From positions 1-39,907 of the forward strand of contig JAKEFM010000012.1 in assembly GCA_022616055.1 (NCBI GenBank): a stretch of DNA of 39,907 nucleotides. The letters run 5' to 3'. A model generated the notes under the pieces. The model saw only the letters and a program-made list of their open reading frames with translations. It did not search any database and had not been told where the DNA came from. This DNA comes from Planctomycetota bacterium. Its GTDB lineage: Bacteria > Planctomycetota > UBA1135 > JAKEFM01. Positions within the stretch are counted from its first letter, which is position 1; every line of letters begins with the position of its first letter. Both the position numbers and the translations under genes were made by a program. This document shows, one piece after another, positions 15,021 through 23,646 of the stretch.

Positions 15021-15352
15021 TCCCGCGAGCTCGGGGAGGTCCCAGCGTGCGGCTCCCCTGCAACCCTCCTCGACCCGAGCTCCTGGGAGGCGGCGATAGG
15101 AATGGTGGCCCTTCGCTTGGGCACGGCGGTGGACGAGGTTTCTCCGCGACCTGTGCGCAGGATGGCCTCGAGGTCCTTCTCCCTCCTAATCGGAATCGAA
15201 TCCCCCCTCGTGCCCGGGCGCCCACCTTGAAGGACCCGCGGGTTGCGTTGCCCGGACGCGTCCGGAACGAGTGGATTCCGGGGCCCGACAAACGCGCGCC
15301 GTCCGGGCCGAGGACCTGGATCCGGGGCCTCCGTCGCGCCGTGGGCGGCGCC
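15021..15352. other. Intergenic region between kinase and sigma-fragment genes
   Basis: These 332 bases separate the end of the kinase gene from the lone region-4 gene (both minus strand). No region 2 sigma remnant, terminator or RNA gene was recognised. Open frames here have shadow-type Arg/Pro/Gly composition. Confidence 0.5.
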
Positions 15353-18262
15353 TCAGTCCGCCCGCTTCAAGCCGAGACGAGCGATGCCGTAGGTGGTCGT
15401 CGTACGGCGCCCGAGCCGGATCGAGAGCTCGTGTTCTCCCTCCGTCATCAGCTCCCTCGGGAGCATCCATCGTCCCGGGTCCGGCTCGTTCCCGGAGACT
15501 CGGTAGCCGCCCACGAAGAGGGTGCGGTCGACCCGGATCTCGAGGTAGACCTCTCCGGAGAAGGGGTAGTAGGTCCGCGTCCCGGCGCCCTGGGTCAGCT
15601 CGATCCCCCAGGGCCGCTCCGCGTGGGCGCCAGAGACCACGAAGCGGACCTCCAGCTCCGATTCTCCGAACCGCCACATCCGGAGGAACGGGCTCCCCCC
15701 GTGGACGCCCAGATCGCACGAGAGCGCGAGAGCCTCGCGAGCGGCTCCGGTGACACTGGGGCGAGGAGCGGAGAAGTCCCAGGCGGCCCAAGGCGGCGGA
15801 TCGACCCCCGCCGGGGGCGCCTCGAGCGGAACGAACCTGGCCTCCGGGATTCCTCCTGCCGAGTGACACCCGAGGAGCGTGTCCTCATCGAGTCGGAAGG
15901 GGGGCTTGTCTCCCCGCGCCTGCGCCAGCGCGATGTGCCGACCCCGTTCGAACAGCGCTGCGGCGTCCCCGGCTCCCTCGAGGTCCCAGGTCTGCTCCGG
16001 GTCCCGGAGGCGCGCGGCGAGGAGGCCATCCAGCCCCGGGTCGTCGGAGAGGGCTCGCACGTATCCTGCGGAGTAGGGATTCGCCAGCACTCCCCGCCAG
16101 GGCACCTCGGTCCGCATCCTCTCCAGGAGGCGAGGAAGCCGGTGCAGGACGTAGAGCGCGAATCCCGGATAGCTCCAGTGGAACCCCGGGAGCTCCTCCG
16201 CCGCTCGGTCCCGGCCCGAGAAGTCCAGGTCCCGCCACGGGATGTCTCCGACGGTGTCGCGCGCCGCGAAGGCGATGGCCGACGCGAGGTTCATCGAAGC
16301 GTGGATCACGCTGAGGTCCATCGCGGGAACCTCGGGCGGATACCACGGGCCATCCCAGGCCCGGCGCACGACGTCCTTCACCCGGTCGGCGAGAGCGGGG
16401 ACGTCGACCCGCATGAGATGGCCGCACTGGTGGGCCCGACGGAGGAGCCGCTCCGCGCACGCGAGTCCGAGCCTCCGTTCCTCCGAGGATTCGCGCGCCG
16501 CGAGCGCCTCGCCGAGGACGACGGGGACGTCCTCCGCGGCGCCGCAGCCGGAGAGCGCGGTGAGGGCGAAGAGCCGATCCTCCCGGGCGATCCCGGCCTC
16601 CCCGAGCACCTCGAGGATGGCCGCACGGAAGGGGGAGAGGCGCTCCAGTTCCTGCGGGTCCTCGGCGGGCCGCTCGTAGAGGAGCCGGGCGATGACGCGC
16701 AGCGCCGTCGACCGTCTCGGGGAGAGACCCTCCTTCGTCCCCGGAGAGCCGCCAGGGCGAAGGGCCGCGAGGAGGAAGCGGGCGAGGAGCGGATCCGCCG
16801 CGGGTCCCCCGACGCGCATGTCGCTCGCCGCCGCGAGGAGGGCGCCCTCGAGATCGTCCTCTTGCAGGCGGCGATAGGCGTCCACGGCGAAGCCGGCGGA
16901 GGTCCCTTCCGGCGCGGAGAGGGATTCCAGGGACCTGCGGAGGTCGGGCTCCCGGATCAGGAGGAGGCGCGCCAGGCCGGGCAGGGCGCTCGCCGTGCGG
17001 TAGAAGGAGAGGAGGTCGGCCCGATCGTGGGAGGCCCGCACCTCTCCGGCGACGATCGCCCAGCGACCGTAGGACTGGAGGCCGAGCCCGGCCAGGAGGA
17101 CGGTCGCGGACAGCGCGGCGCCCCGGAGGATCCGTCGTGGATGGCGCCTTGCCCATCCCACGATCCGCTCCGCGACGCCTTGCCTGCGGGCGGAGACGGT
17201 CCCGCCGCTCTCCCAGGCCCCGAGGTCCTCCGCGAGGGCTCCCGCGTCCGGGTACCTGCGGCTCGGATCGAGCTCGACCGCCTTCCGCACGATCGCGAAG
17301 AGGTCGCGATCCACGTCGGGGACCAGTTCCTCGAGCGGCTCCAGCCCCGCCGAGGCCTGCCTCCTCTCGGCGGGAAGTCTCCCCGCGAGGAGGTCGTGGA
17401 GCGTCGCTCCGAGGGCGAAGACGTCCGCCCTCGCGTCGACCTCCTGCCCCGCGAGCTGCTCCGGCGGGGCGAAGTCCTTCGTGCCGGGAGCCTGCCCGGT
17501 CCTCGTCAGATCCAGGTCGACCACCCGCCGCACGAGCCCGAAGTCGACGAGGACCGCCTTGCCATCCGGCAGGGCGGCGAGGGCCTCCGACGATTCCTCC
17601 ACGATCACGTTCGAGGGCTTCACGTCCCGGTGGACGAGGCCCGAATCGTGGACGATCGCGAGGGCCTCGCTCACCTCCCGGATCCACCGGACCATGACCC
17701 GACGCGCTCCTCGATCCGGAGGGGAAGGGTCGGCCTCCCGTCGACGGCCCAGCAGGGCGCGCAGGTTCACCCCCTCGACGAGCCGCATCGCGAGGAAGCG
17801 GAGTCCCCGGTCGACCCCGAACCCGTGGACCTCGGCGAGATGGGGATGGTGGAGGTCGGAGAGGAGGAGCGCTTCCCTCTCGAAGCGGGTTCGCGACTGC
17901 TCCGTGGAGAGGGCGGGCGGCAGCACCTTGAGGGCCACTCGCCTGCCCCCGAGGGATCTCTGCCGGGCGACAAAGACCTCTCCTCCCCCTCCGCCGCCCA
18001 GGAAGCTCTCCACCTCGAAGTCGCCGAGGCGGTCCCCCGGTCGGAGCGCCGGCTGTGCGGGATGCCTCGGTCCTGCCGAACGGACCGAGGCGAAGTAGCT
18101 GCGGGCTGCCGCGAGGAGGCGCCGGATCTCGGCCTCCTTCCCCGGATGGGCGGCCAGGAGCGCGGGAAGGTCAACCTCCTCCCCGCGGTCGAGCGCGGCC
18201 AGGATCTCGCCGAGGTAGGCCGAGTCGCCCCCGGGCCCCTCCCCCGTCGTCTCCTCGCTCAC
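15353..18262 (-). CDS. PknB-type membrane Ser/Thr protein kinase with large C-terminal domain
   Basis: The 969 residues start at GTG18262, whose GTGA overlaps the sigma-factor stop, showing translational coupling. After a helical N-terminal region (about 1-75), the kinase domain (about 82-350) has the Gly-rich loop FLGGGGGGEVFVA, K112 in VALKVL, HRDVKPSN (211-218), DFGLVRR (240-246) and an APPEQ activation segment. All the key residues are intact. One membrane helix follows (about 379-397, LRGAALSATVLLAGLGL). About 570 residues beyond it, presumably periplasmic, show helical-repeat-like Ala/Leu stretches and a final beta-rich part. Sigma/kinase pairs of this kind are common in planctomycetes, and the kinase may sense a signal and act on the sigma factor. 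That partnership is inference. Confidence 0.9.
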   Translation of the reverse strand: MSEETTGEGPGGDSAYLGEILAALDRGEEVDLPALLAAHPGKEAEIRRLLAAARSYFASVRSAGPRHPAQPALRPGDRLGDFEVESFLGGGGGGEVFVARQRSLGGRRVALKVLPPALSTEQSRTRFEREALLLSDLHHPHLAEVHGFGVDRGLRFLAMRLVEGVNLRALLGRRREADPSPPDRGARRVMVRWIREVSEALAIVHDSGLVHRDVKPSNVIVEESSEALAALPDGKAVLVDFGLVRRVVDLDLTRTGQAPGTKDFAPPEQLAGQEVDARADVFALGATLHDLLAGRLPAERRQASAGLEPLEELVPDVDRDLFAIVRKAVELDPSRRYPDAGALAEDLGAWESGGTVSARRQGVAERIVGWARRHPRRILRGAALSATVLLAGLGLQSYGRWAIVAGEVRASHDRADLLSFYRTASALPGLARLLLIREPDLRRSLESLSAPEGTSAGFAVDAYRRLQEDDLEGALLAAASDMRVGGPAADPLLARFLLAALRPGGSPGTKEGLSPRRSTALRVIARLLYERPAEDPQELERLSPFRAAILEVLGEAGIAREDRLFALTALSGCGAAEDVPVVLGEALAARESSEERRLGLACAERLLRRAHQCGHLMRVDVPALADRVKDVVRRAWDGPWYPPEVPAMDLSVIHASMNLASAIAFAARDTVGDIPWRDLDFSGRDRAAEELPGFHWSYPGFALYVLHRLPRLLERMRTEVPWRGVLANPYSAGYVRALSDDPGLDGLLAARLRDPEQTWDLEGAGDAAALFERGRHIALAQARGDKPPFRLDEDTLLGCHSAGGIPEARFVPLEAPPAGVDPPPWAAWDFSAPRPSVTGAAREALALSCDLGVHGGSPFLRMWRFGESELEVRFVVSGAHAERPWGIELTQGAGTRTYYPFSGEVYLEIRVDRTLFVGGYRVSGNEPDPGRWMLPRELMTEGEHELSIRLGRRTTTTYGIARLGLKRAD

Positions 18263-18912
18263 CGAGGGGGAGGGGAGCCCACGAGAACGGCCAACTCCCG
18301 CACGAGGCGCTCCCGGATCCTGCGCACCCTGGATCGGACGGCGCCGGGCGTGGACCCGATCCGCCTCGCGATCTCCTCGGACGTCGATCCGACGAGCTCG
18401 AACGACCTCCAGACCTCGAAGTCGGAAGGGGGAAGGACTCTCCGGCACAGGTCCTCGATCTCCGCCGCTCGGGCTGCGACCGTCGGACTCGGCTCCCGGC
18501 CGCCGGCGAGGTCGAGTTCCGCCGGCCGGTCCCCGTCGGCTCGGGCCCTGGAGCCCGCCGCCCCTCCGCGTTTCCTGGCCGAGGCGCGGCGGGACTCGTC
18601 CTTCATCACGCGATCCAGAATCGTGACGAGCAGCCCCCGGAGGGATCCCGCCCCGCGATCCTCGAACCTCGCGAGGACCCTTCGGTCGAGGACGCGCAGC
18701 AGGCATTCGTGGACGAGGTCCTCGGCCGAGAAAAGGGCCGAGAGCCGGGACATGAGCGGGTGACGCCGCGCGTGTTCGAGGAGAGAGGCGCGCTGGCGGT
18801 CGAAGAGCCGGAATTCCGCTCCCCGGTCCCCTCGAAGGTGCTTCGCGAGGAGGTCCTCCGTCCGCGTTCGATCTTTACCGGAATCCACTCTCAGACCCGA
18901 CCGCAAGCCCAC
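18259..18912 (-). CDS. ECF-type RNA polymerase sigma factor
   Basis: This 217-residue protein has sigma region 2 in its first half (LSALFSAEDLVHECLLRVLD, with the typical A-x-DLVHE core, and LRGLLVTILDRVMKDESRR for DNA melting). A variable Arg/Ala/Gly-rich linker follows, then region 4 (FEVWRSFELVGSTSEEIARR, then GAVRSRVRRIRERLVREL). This is the layout of the planctomycete-type ECF sigma factors found beside protein kinases. Its stop overlaps the kinase start by GTGA, so the two are co-translated. A 10-base palindrome, CTCTCGAGAG, lies at 18912-18921 over the start. The GTG start has no strong ribosome site and could be off by some codons. Confidence 0.88.
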   Translation of the reverse strand: MGLRSGLRVDSGKDRTRTEDLLAKHLRGDRGAEFRLFDRQRASLLEHARRHPLMSRLSALFSAEDLVHECLLRVLDRRVLARFEDRGAGSLRGLLVTILDRVMKDESRRASARKRGGAAGSRARADGDRPAELDLAGGREPSPTVAARAAEIEDLCRRVLPPSDFEVWRSFELVGSTSEEIARRIGSTPGAVRSRVRRIRERLVRELAVLVGSPPPR

Positions 18913-19017
18913 TCTCGAGAGGGGATTCTAGGGCAGAGACTCGACTCGTCTAGCCGCCGGACCCGCGCCGCGCGAGGCGGAGTGGCCGGCGTACCCGGCT
19001 CCTCCCGCCTGAGCCCC

Positions 19018-20094
19018 TCACGGCCCGACTTCCGCCAGCTCCGCGACCACGCGCTCGAGGCCGGCGACGACGCGCGCGAGCCGTCCGAAGTCGATCTTCT
19101 CGGGGGTGTCCTCGGCCGTGTGGTAGTGCGGGTACCGGAACGGGGCGGTGTCGGTCACCATCACCCCCGGATACCCCTGCTCCCAGAACGAGGCGTGGTC
19201 CGACCATCCGACGCCCGGGACGAATCCCGGAAGCGCGCCTCCCTCGGAGGGGAACGCCGTGGTCCGGCGGAAGCATCCGACGACCTGCCGGACGAGGCTC
19301 CCCGACTGGACGTTCCCGACGAAGGCGATGAAGTCCCCGGTCGAGGGGTAGAGGAGGCCGAAGGGGAAGGGATACCGCTGGCTGCCGGGAACCGTCGAGT
19401 AGTAGCCCATCGTCTCGAGGCTCAGCATCGCGACGATGTTCTCTCCCCGCCCGCGGCAGCCGAGGCCGTGGACCCGGCTCCCCATCGCCACGGTCCCGGA
19501 GTAGGGCATCTCCTCGTTCGCGAAGGCGACGAACCGGAGGGTGCGCGCGGGACGCTTCCCCGCGAAGGCCCGGGCGAGCGCGAGCAGGCTCGCCGTGCCG
19601 GTCGCGTTGTCGTCCGCCCCCGGGGAGCCGGGGACGGAGTCGTAGTGGGCGCCGACGACGACGATCTCCGCCTTGCGCCCGGTGCCCTCGATCTCCGCCA
19701 CGAGGTTCGAGCACTCCCTCCCCTCCGCGAGGAAACCCTCGCGGCGCGGCTCCAGTCCCGCCTCACGGAGGGCGCGCTCGACGAGGTCCGCCGCGGCCAG
19801 GAGGGAGCGGTACCGGGGGAGGTTCCGCTCCCCGATCCCCCCCGAGAGCGCCTCGACGGAGTTCACGAGATCGTCGCGCAGGCCGGCCTCGCGCGGAGAG
19901 AGGGAGGGGAGCGGCCCCTCGTGGCTCCTTCCGGGCATCCGGATCATCGTGACGTACCCGATCGCGCCGGCGGCGAGGATCGCCGCGAGGAGGACCCCGA
20001 TCCGGAGCGGGGCGCGGCGCCGCCTCCCGGGCCCCGCCTCCCTCGCGGGGCGGGAGAGCCCCGGACGTCCCGGAGGGATGGTCCCGGGTCGCAC
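19018..20094 (-). CDS. M28-family zinc metallopeptidase, membrane-anchored
   Basis: The 358 residues include one N-terminal membrane helix (about 31-50, RIGVLLAAILAAGAIGYVTM) after an Arg-rich cytosolic start, placing the catalytic domain outside the inner membrane. Di-zinc ligands of the M28 aminopeptidase family are visible: GAHYDSVPGSPGADDNATG (H150, D152, D161/162), the Glu pair in FANEEMPYSG (E194, E195), LETMGYYS with E227, and a late HYHTAEDTPEKID. It probably releases N-terminal amino acids from peptides. The GTG start lies 12 bases after the glutamate dehydrogenase stop, so the two are likely co-transcribed, which could link peptide breakdown with amino-acid catabolism. A remnant of a second copy lies at 12542-12604. 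Confidence 0.9.
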   Translation of the reverse strand: MRPGTIPPGRPGLSRPAREAGPGRRRRAPLRIGVLLAAILAAGAIGYVTMIRMPGRSHEGPLPSLSPREAGLRDDLVNSVEALSGGIGERNLPRYRSLLAAADLVERALREAGLEPRREGFLAEGRECSNLVAEIEGTGRKAEIVVVGAHYDSVPGSPGADDNATGTASLLALARAFAGKRPARTLRFVAFANEEMPYSGTVAMGSRVHGLGCRGRGENIVAMLSLETMGYYSTVPGSQRYPFPFGLLYPSTGDFIAFVGNVQSGSLVRQVVGCFRRTTAFPSEGGALPGFVPGVGWSDHASFWEQGYPGVMVTDTAPFRYPHYHTAEDTPEKIDFGRLARVVAGLERVVAELAEVGP

Positions 20095-20106
20095 GCCGGC
20101 GCCGGC

Positions 20107-21381
20107 TCAGGCGTAGAGGCCGCGCAGCCTCGTCGTCTCGGCGACCCGGGCGATCGCGAGGATGTAGGCCCCGAGGCGCATGGAGGCGTTGTGCTTCTCG
20201 GCGGAGCCGCGGACGTCGTGGAAGGAGTTGACGAGGATCCGCTCCAGCCGCTCGTTCACGAGCGACTCCTCCCAGAAGTAGCCCATCCGGTCCTGGACCC
20301 ACTCGAAGTAGGAGACGGTGACGCCTCCCGCGTTGCACAGGATGTCGGGGACGACGAACGTCCCCTTCTTGTCGAGGATCGCGTCGGCCTCGGCGGTCGT
20401 CGGGCCGTTCGCCCCCTCGAGGACCACCCGCGCGCGGACGCGCTCGGCGTTGGCCGAGGTGATCTGGTTCTCCGTCGCCGCCGGCACGAGGAGGTCGCAC
20501 TCGCAGGTGAGGAGGGCGGCGTTGTCGATCCGGTCCCCTCCGCCGTACCCCTCGAGGGTGCGTCGCTGCTGGAGGTGGGCGAGGAGGCTCGGGATGTCGA
20601 GGCCCTCGGGATCGTGGATCCCGCCCGAGACGTCGGAGATCGCGACGACGCGGTAGCCCTGCTCGTGGAAGAGGGAGGCGGCGATCGAGCCGACGTTCCC
20701 CGCTCCCTGGATCGCGACGCGGCATCCCTCGCGCTCCATCCCGAGGACCTTGAGCGCCTCCCGGGCCATCAGCGTGACGCCCCGGCCGGTCGACTCGCGA
20801 CGCCCCTTCGAGCCGCCGAGGGCGATCGGCTTGCCCGTCACGACGGCGGTCACCGTGTGGCGGACGTGCATGGAGTATGTGTCCATCACCCACGCCATCA
20901 CCTGCTCGTCCGTCCCCATGTCAGGGGCCGGGACGTCCCGCTCCGGCCCGAGGATGTCCATGATCGAGGCCGTGTAGCGGCGCACCACCTGCTCGACCTC
21001 GCGGCGCGACATCTTCCGGGGGTCGCAGCGCACGCCCCCCTTCGCGCCGCCGAAGGGGATGCCGACGACCGCGCACTTCCAGGTCATCCAGGCGGCGAGC
21101 GCCCGGACCTCCTCGATCGTGACGTCGGGAGCGAACCGGATCCCCCCCTTGCAGGGCCCGCGCGAGATCGAGTGCTGGACGCGGTAGCCGGGGAACACCC
21201 GCAGCGAGCCGTCGTCGAGGATGACGGGGATCGCGACGGTCAGCTCGCGATCCGGGATCTTGAGCAGCTCGTAGAGGTTCGGGTCGAGGCCGAGGATCTT
21301 CGCGGCGGCGTCGAACCGCCGAAGCATCGCCTCGTAGGGGTTGCGCTCGGCGGGGGCGGGGGCGCCCGAGGTGGGGGTCAT
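20107..21381 (-). CDS. gdhA: Glutamate dehydrogenase (Glu/Leu/Phe/Val dehydrogenase family)
   Basis: The enzyme interconverts glutamate and 2-oxoglutarate plus ammonia with NAD or NADP. The 424 residues from ATG21381 include [19 protein letters not shown] with substrate-binding lysines, the catalytic PFGGAKGGV lysine, a [16 protein letters not shown] segment, the nucleotide-binding [10 protein letters not shown], and the NCNAGG-like [16 protein letters not shown] near the end. These are all diagnostic. An in-frame TTG at 21402 would add seven residues, but the ATG is preferred. The M28 peptidase follows in the same operon. Coenzyme preference cannot be assigned safely. Confidence 0.95.
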   Translation of the reverse strand: MTPTSGAPAPAERNPYEAMLRRFDAAAKILGLDPNLYELLKIPDRELTVAIPVILDDGSLRVFPGYRVQHSISRGPCKGGIRFAPDVTIEEVRALAAWMTWKCAVVGIPFGGAKGGVRCDPRKMSRREVEQVVRRYTASIMDILGPERDVPAPDMGTDEQVMAWVMDTYSMHVRHTVTAVVTGKPIALGGSKGRRESTGRGVTLMAREALKVLGMEREGCRVAIQGAGNVGSIAASLFHEQGYRVVAISDVSGGIHDPEGLDIPSLLAHLQQRRTLEGYGGGDRIDNAALLTCECDLLVPAATENQITSANAERVRARVVLEGANGPTTAEADAILDKKGTFVVPDILCNAGGVTVSYFEWVQDRMGYFWEESLVNERLERILVNSFHDVRGSAEKHNASMRLGAYILAIARVAETTRLRGLYA

Positions 21382-21440
21382 GCCGGGGGAAAGGGGGCGC
21401 AAAGGCTAGGGCGTGGCGGCGCTTGCGGCAATCACGCGGG

Positions 21441-21469
21441 TTGACGGGGCTCGGGACCCGTGGTGGGAT
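21441..21469 (+). promoter_or_regulatory. Possible promoter upstream of the first Cys-containing secreted gene
   Basis: TTGACG (21441-21446) is close to the -35 consensus, with a weak GGGATT-type -10 about 17-18 bases later. It lies in the 219-base gap between the divergent glutamate dehydrogenase and secreted-protein genes. The -10 match is poor, so this is tentative. Confidence 0.2.
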
Positions 21470-21600
21470 TCCGACGGTTACGGGAGACTCGGCACGCCCC
21501 GAATGGAAGAAGGCCGCCCCGCCTCCACCTTGAAGTCGAGCCCGCGTCGGGCCGGCAGGTGGAGGGGACGGCCGGACACGACCCCTAGGAGATTGGATCC

Positions 21601-22062
21601 ATGAACATCCGGAAAGCCCTCCTCGTCCTTCCGGTCCTCGGCCTCGCCCTCGCCGCCTCGGCGCCCGCGCAGTGTCCCGGTGGCTCGGGCGGAACGCTGA
21701 CGGTCAGCCCGGACTCCTGCGTCCAGCCGGGGGACACGATCACCGTCGACGCCTGCGGCGCGACCGGCGGCAACTTCAGCTTCGGGCTGCTCGCTGTCTC
21801 GACGACCGCCGGCTCGACCCCCATCGGCGGGATCGGGCCCTTCCCCGCCGCCGAGCTTTGCCTCGCCGCCCCGATCGCGTTCTTCCCGCTCCTGCCCGGG
21901 ACCGGCGGATGCTCCGGGTTCGAGTTCACGGTCCCCGCGGGAGTGCCGCTCCCGGGAGACGTCAACCTCGTCCTCCAGGGGGTCTTCCTGGGGTTCGACT
22001 TCTCGTCCCTCCCCCCCTCCTTCTCGCTCACCACGACGAACACGGACTCCCTCTGCCTCTGA
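21601..22062 (+). CDS. Small secreted Cys-containing protein, copy 1
   Basis: This 153-residue protein has a clear ribosome site (AGGAGA about nine bases before ATG21601) and a signal peptide (KALLVLPVLGLALAASAPA). The mature part is beta-rich with six Cys, beginning QCPGGSGGTLTVSPDSC and ending TTTNTDSLCL. The pattern GDTITVDACG, LLAVSTTAGST, GIGPFP, CLA and FTVPAGVPLPGDVNL is shared with the next gene, so the two are tandem duplicates. No known domain is recognised. An immunoglobulin-like or other small extracellular beta fold is a guess. A terminator follows within about 45 bases, so the gene is probably transcribed alone. Confidence 0.8.
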   Translation: MNIRKALLVLPVLGLALAASAPAQCPGGSGGTLTVSPDSCVQPGDTITVDACGATGGNFSFGLLAVSTTAGSTPIGGIGPFPAAELCLAAPIAFFPLLPGTGGCSGFEFTVPAGVPLPGDVNLVLQGVFLGFDFSSLPPSFSLTTTNTDSLCL

Positions 22063-22080
22063 TCGAGCCAGGATCGCACG

Positions 22081-22113
22081 AGGGCCCCCGCAGCCGGGGC
22101 TCTCTTCGTTTTC
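22081..22113 (+). terminator. Terminator after secreted protein copy 1
   Basis: AGGGCCCC (22081-22088) pairs with GGGGCTCT (22096-22103), including one G-U pair, around a seven-base loop. The sequence CTTCGTTTTC follows. It lies 19 bases after the stop. Confidence 0.65.
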
Positions 22114-22328
22114 GGGGTGGGCTTCAAGCCCTTGTGCGAATAGGGATTCCGTCGTTCGGACCGGAACCTCGGCCCGTGGGCTCTCCCGTCCCAGAAAGTC
22201 GGAACATGCCGGGGCGCGGGGGACGTCCTAGGGCGGATCTTTCGCACCGGCCCGCCTTCAACCTCGAATCCGCCCTCTTCGGGCGGGGGCTCGTCGCGCG
22301 GGTCCGGCGCTTTCCCCGAGGTGACTCC

Positions 22329-22784
22329 ATGTCCGTCTCGCGCCTCCTCCTCGCCCTCCCCGCCCTCGCTCTCGCCCTCGCCGCCCAGGCGCCCGCTCAG
22401 TGCTCCGGCGGCACCGGAACGCTGACCGTCACGCCCAACGGCCCGGTCTCGGCGGGAGACACGATCTCCGTCCAGTCGTGCGGCCCGACGTCGGCGATCG
22501 CCCTCCTCGCGGTCTCCGAGTCGGCCGGCTCGACGACCTTCCCCGGGATGGGGCCGTTCCCGTCGCTCACCCTGTGCCTCGCCGAGCCGCTGATCCTCCT
22601 CCCCCTCGGGTTCACCGGCACCGGCAACTGCGCGGGCGTCGACTTCACGGTCCCCGCCGGCGCGCAGCTCCCCGGGAACCTCAACCTGACGCTCCAGGGC
22701 GTCTTCGTCGACTTCTCGTTCACCCCCCCGATGACCTTCAACATCACGGTCGAGACGACGAACACGGATTCTCTCTCCCTCTGA
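22329..22784 (+). CDS. Small secreted Cys-containing protein, copy 2
   Basis: This 151-residue protein is a paralogue of the preceding gene, with ATG22329 preceded at five bases by GAGGTGA. The signal peptide (LLLALPALALALAAQAPA) is followed by QCSGGTGTLTVTPNG, GDTISVQSCG, LLAVSESAGST, GMGPFP, CLAEP and FTVPAGAQLPGNLNL, ending TTNTDSLSL. Two of the six Cys of copy 1 are replaced (after the first SP block and at the C terminus), so one disulfide may be lost. It has its own strong terminator. Function unknown; probably extracellular or surface-bound. Confidence 0.8.
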   Translation: MSVSRLLLALPALALALAAQAPAQCSGGTGTLTVTPNGPVSAGDTISVQSCGPTSAIALLAVSESAGSTTFPGMGPFPSLTLCLAEPLILLPLGFTGTGNCAGVDFTVPAGAQLPGNLNLTLQGVFVDFSFTPPMTFNITVETTNTDSLSL

Positions 22785-22803
22785 CGGTTCGGTCTCGATT
22801 GCC

Positions 22804-22834
22804 GGGGCCCCGCGAGGGGCCCCTTTCCTTTTCC
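22804..22834 (+). terminator. Terminator after secreted protein copy 2
   Basis: GGGGCCCC (22804-22811) and GGGGCCCC (22816-22823) form a perfect eight-base stem around a GCGA loop, followed by TTTCCTTTTCC. It lies 20 bases after the stop and before the next LPS-core operon. Confidence 0.85.
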
Positions 22835-22857
22835 GGCCGTTCCCGGACGATGCCGGC

Positions 22858-23646
22858 ATGCGCTCGGAGGACTGGGTCCGCCTCGGGTCCGTCCTCGCGA
22901 GGCCCGACGCGGCCGGGGAGGTCGCCGCGCTCGGGCTCGCGGACGGCCGGCCGCCCGAAGGGGCGAGGGCGCTGCGCCTGGCGCCCCTCCACCGGACGTT
23001 TCTCGTGCCGGGCGTGGCCGGGGCGGAGCGGATCCTCAAGTTCCACCGCGGGCGCCCGATTCTCGACCTCCTGCGCGACGTGCCGACGGGGCGGGCGCTC
23101 CTCCCTCCGGCGAGGATCGAGTGCGAGAACCTCCTCGAGCTGCGGGAGCGCGGCTTCTCCGTCCCCGAGCCGATCGCCTGGGGGAGGGAGGGCTCGGAGT
23201 CCTTCGCCCTTCTCCGCCCCGTCCCCGGGATTCCGCTCGACGCGTGGCTGCGGCGGACCGCGGATCGGGCGGCGAGACGCCGGGTGCTCGGCGACCTCGC
23301 CCGGCTCCTCGCCCGGTTCCACGACGAGGGGAGGTACCACCGCGACCTCTACGCCTGCCACGTCCTCGTCTCCGCCCACGGGGGCCTCTCCCTGATCGAC
23401 CTCGCCCGCGCCCGGCGCGGCTGGTTCGTCCGGCGGCGGTGGTTCGTGAAGGACCTCGCCGCCCTCGCGTTCTCCCTCCCCTCCCCCTCGGTCTCGGGAG
23501 CCGACCGGATCCGGTTCCTCCGCGCCTACCTCGACGCCAGACGTCGCGCGCGGGGACTGCGCCGGTGGGCCCGGGCGATCCGGCGGAGGCTGGGGCGGCT
23601 GATCGAGCGGGAGCGACGGGAGACCGTGGATTGCGCGTCGCGCTGA
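22858..23646 (+). CDS. WaaP/InaA-like LPS core kinase
   Basis: This 262-residue protein has a kinase fold of the WaaP/RfaP (LPS heptose kinase) type: RILKFHRG with the ATP lysine (K61), a catalytic loop YHRDLYACHVLV (160-171) closely resembling the HRD-x-Y-x-CH-x-L motif of heptose I kinases, and LIDLARAR with the metal Asp (D181). WaaP adds phosphate to heptose in the LPS inner core at the cytoplasmic face of the membrane. The reading frame overlaps the following WaaG-like gene by 16 bases, and in enterobacteria waaG and waaP are also neighbours. The acceptor sugar is inferred from this context. Confidence 0.85.
   Translation: MRSEDWVRLGSVLARPDAAGEVAALGLADGRPPEGARALRLAPLHRTFLVPGVAGAERILKFHRGRPILDLLRDVPTGRALLPPARIECENLLELRERGFSVPEPIAWGREGSESFALLRPVPGIPLDAWLRRTADRAARRRVLGDLARLLARFHDEGRYHRDLYACHVLVSAHGGLSLIDLARARRGWFVRRRWFVKDLAALAFSLPSPSVSGADRIRFLRAYLDARRRARGLRRWARAIRRRLGRLIERERRETVDCASR

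Noticed and set aside
14957..18763. 1268-codon plus-strand open frame opposite the kinase
   Set aside because: The minus strand carries an intact kinase and sigma factor. The plus frame has Arg/Glu/Pro/Gly-rich shadow composition.
18912..18921. CTCTCGAGAG palindrome over the sigma-factor start as an autoregulatory operator
   Set aside because: Ten-base palindromes of this kind arise often in such DNA and no second copy was seen nearby. Recorded only in the sigma-factor entry.
18055..21444. 1129-codon plus-strand open frame
   Set aside because: It is a shadow of sigma factor, M28 peptidase and glutamate dehydrogenase genes on the minus strand.
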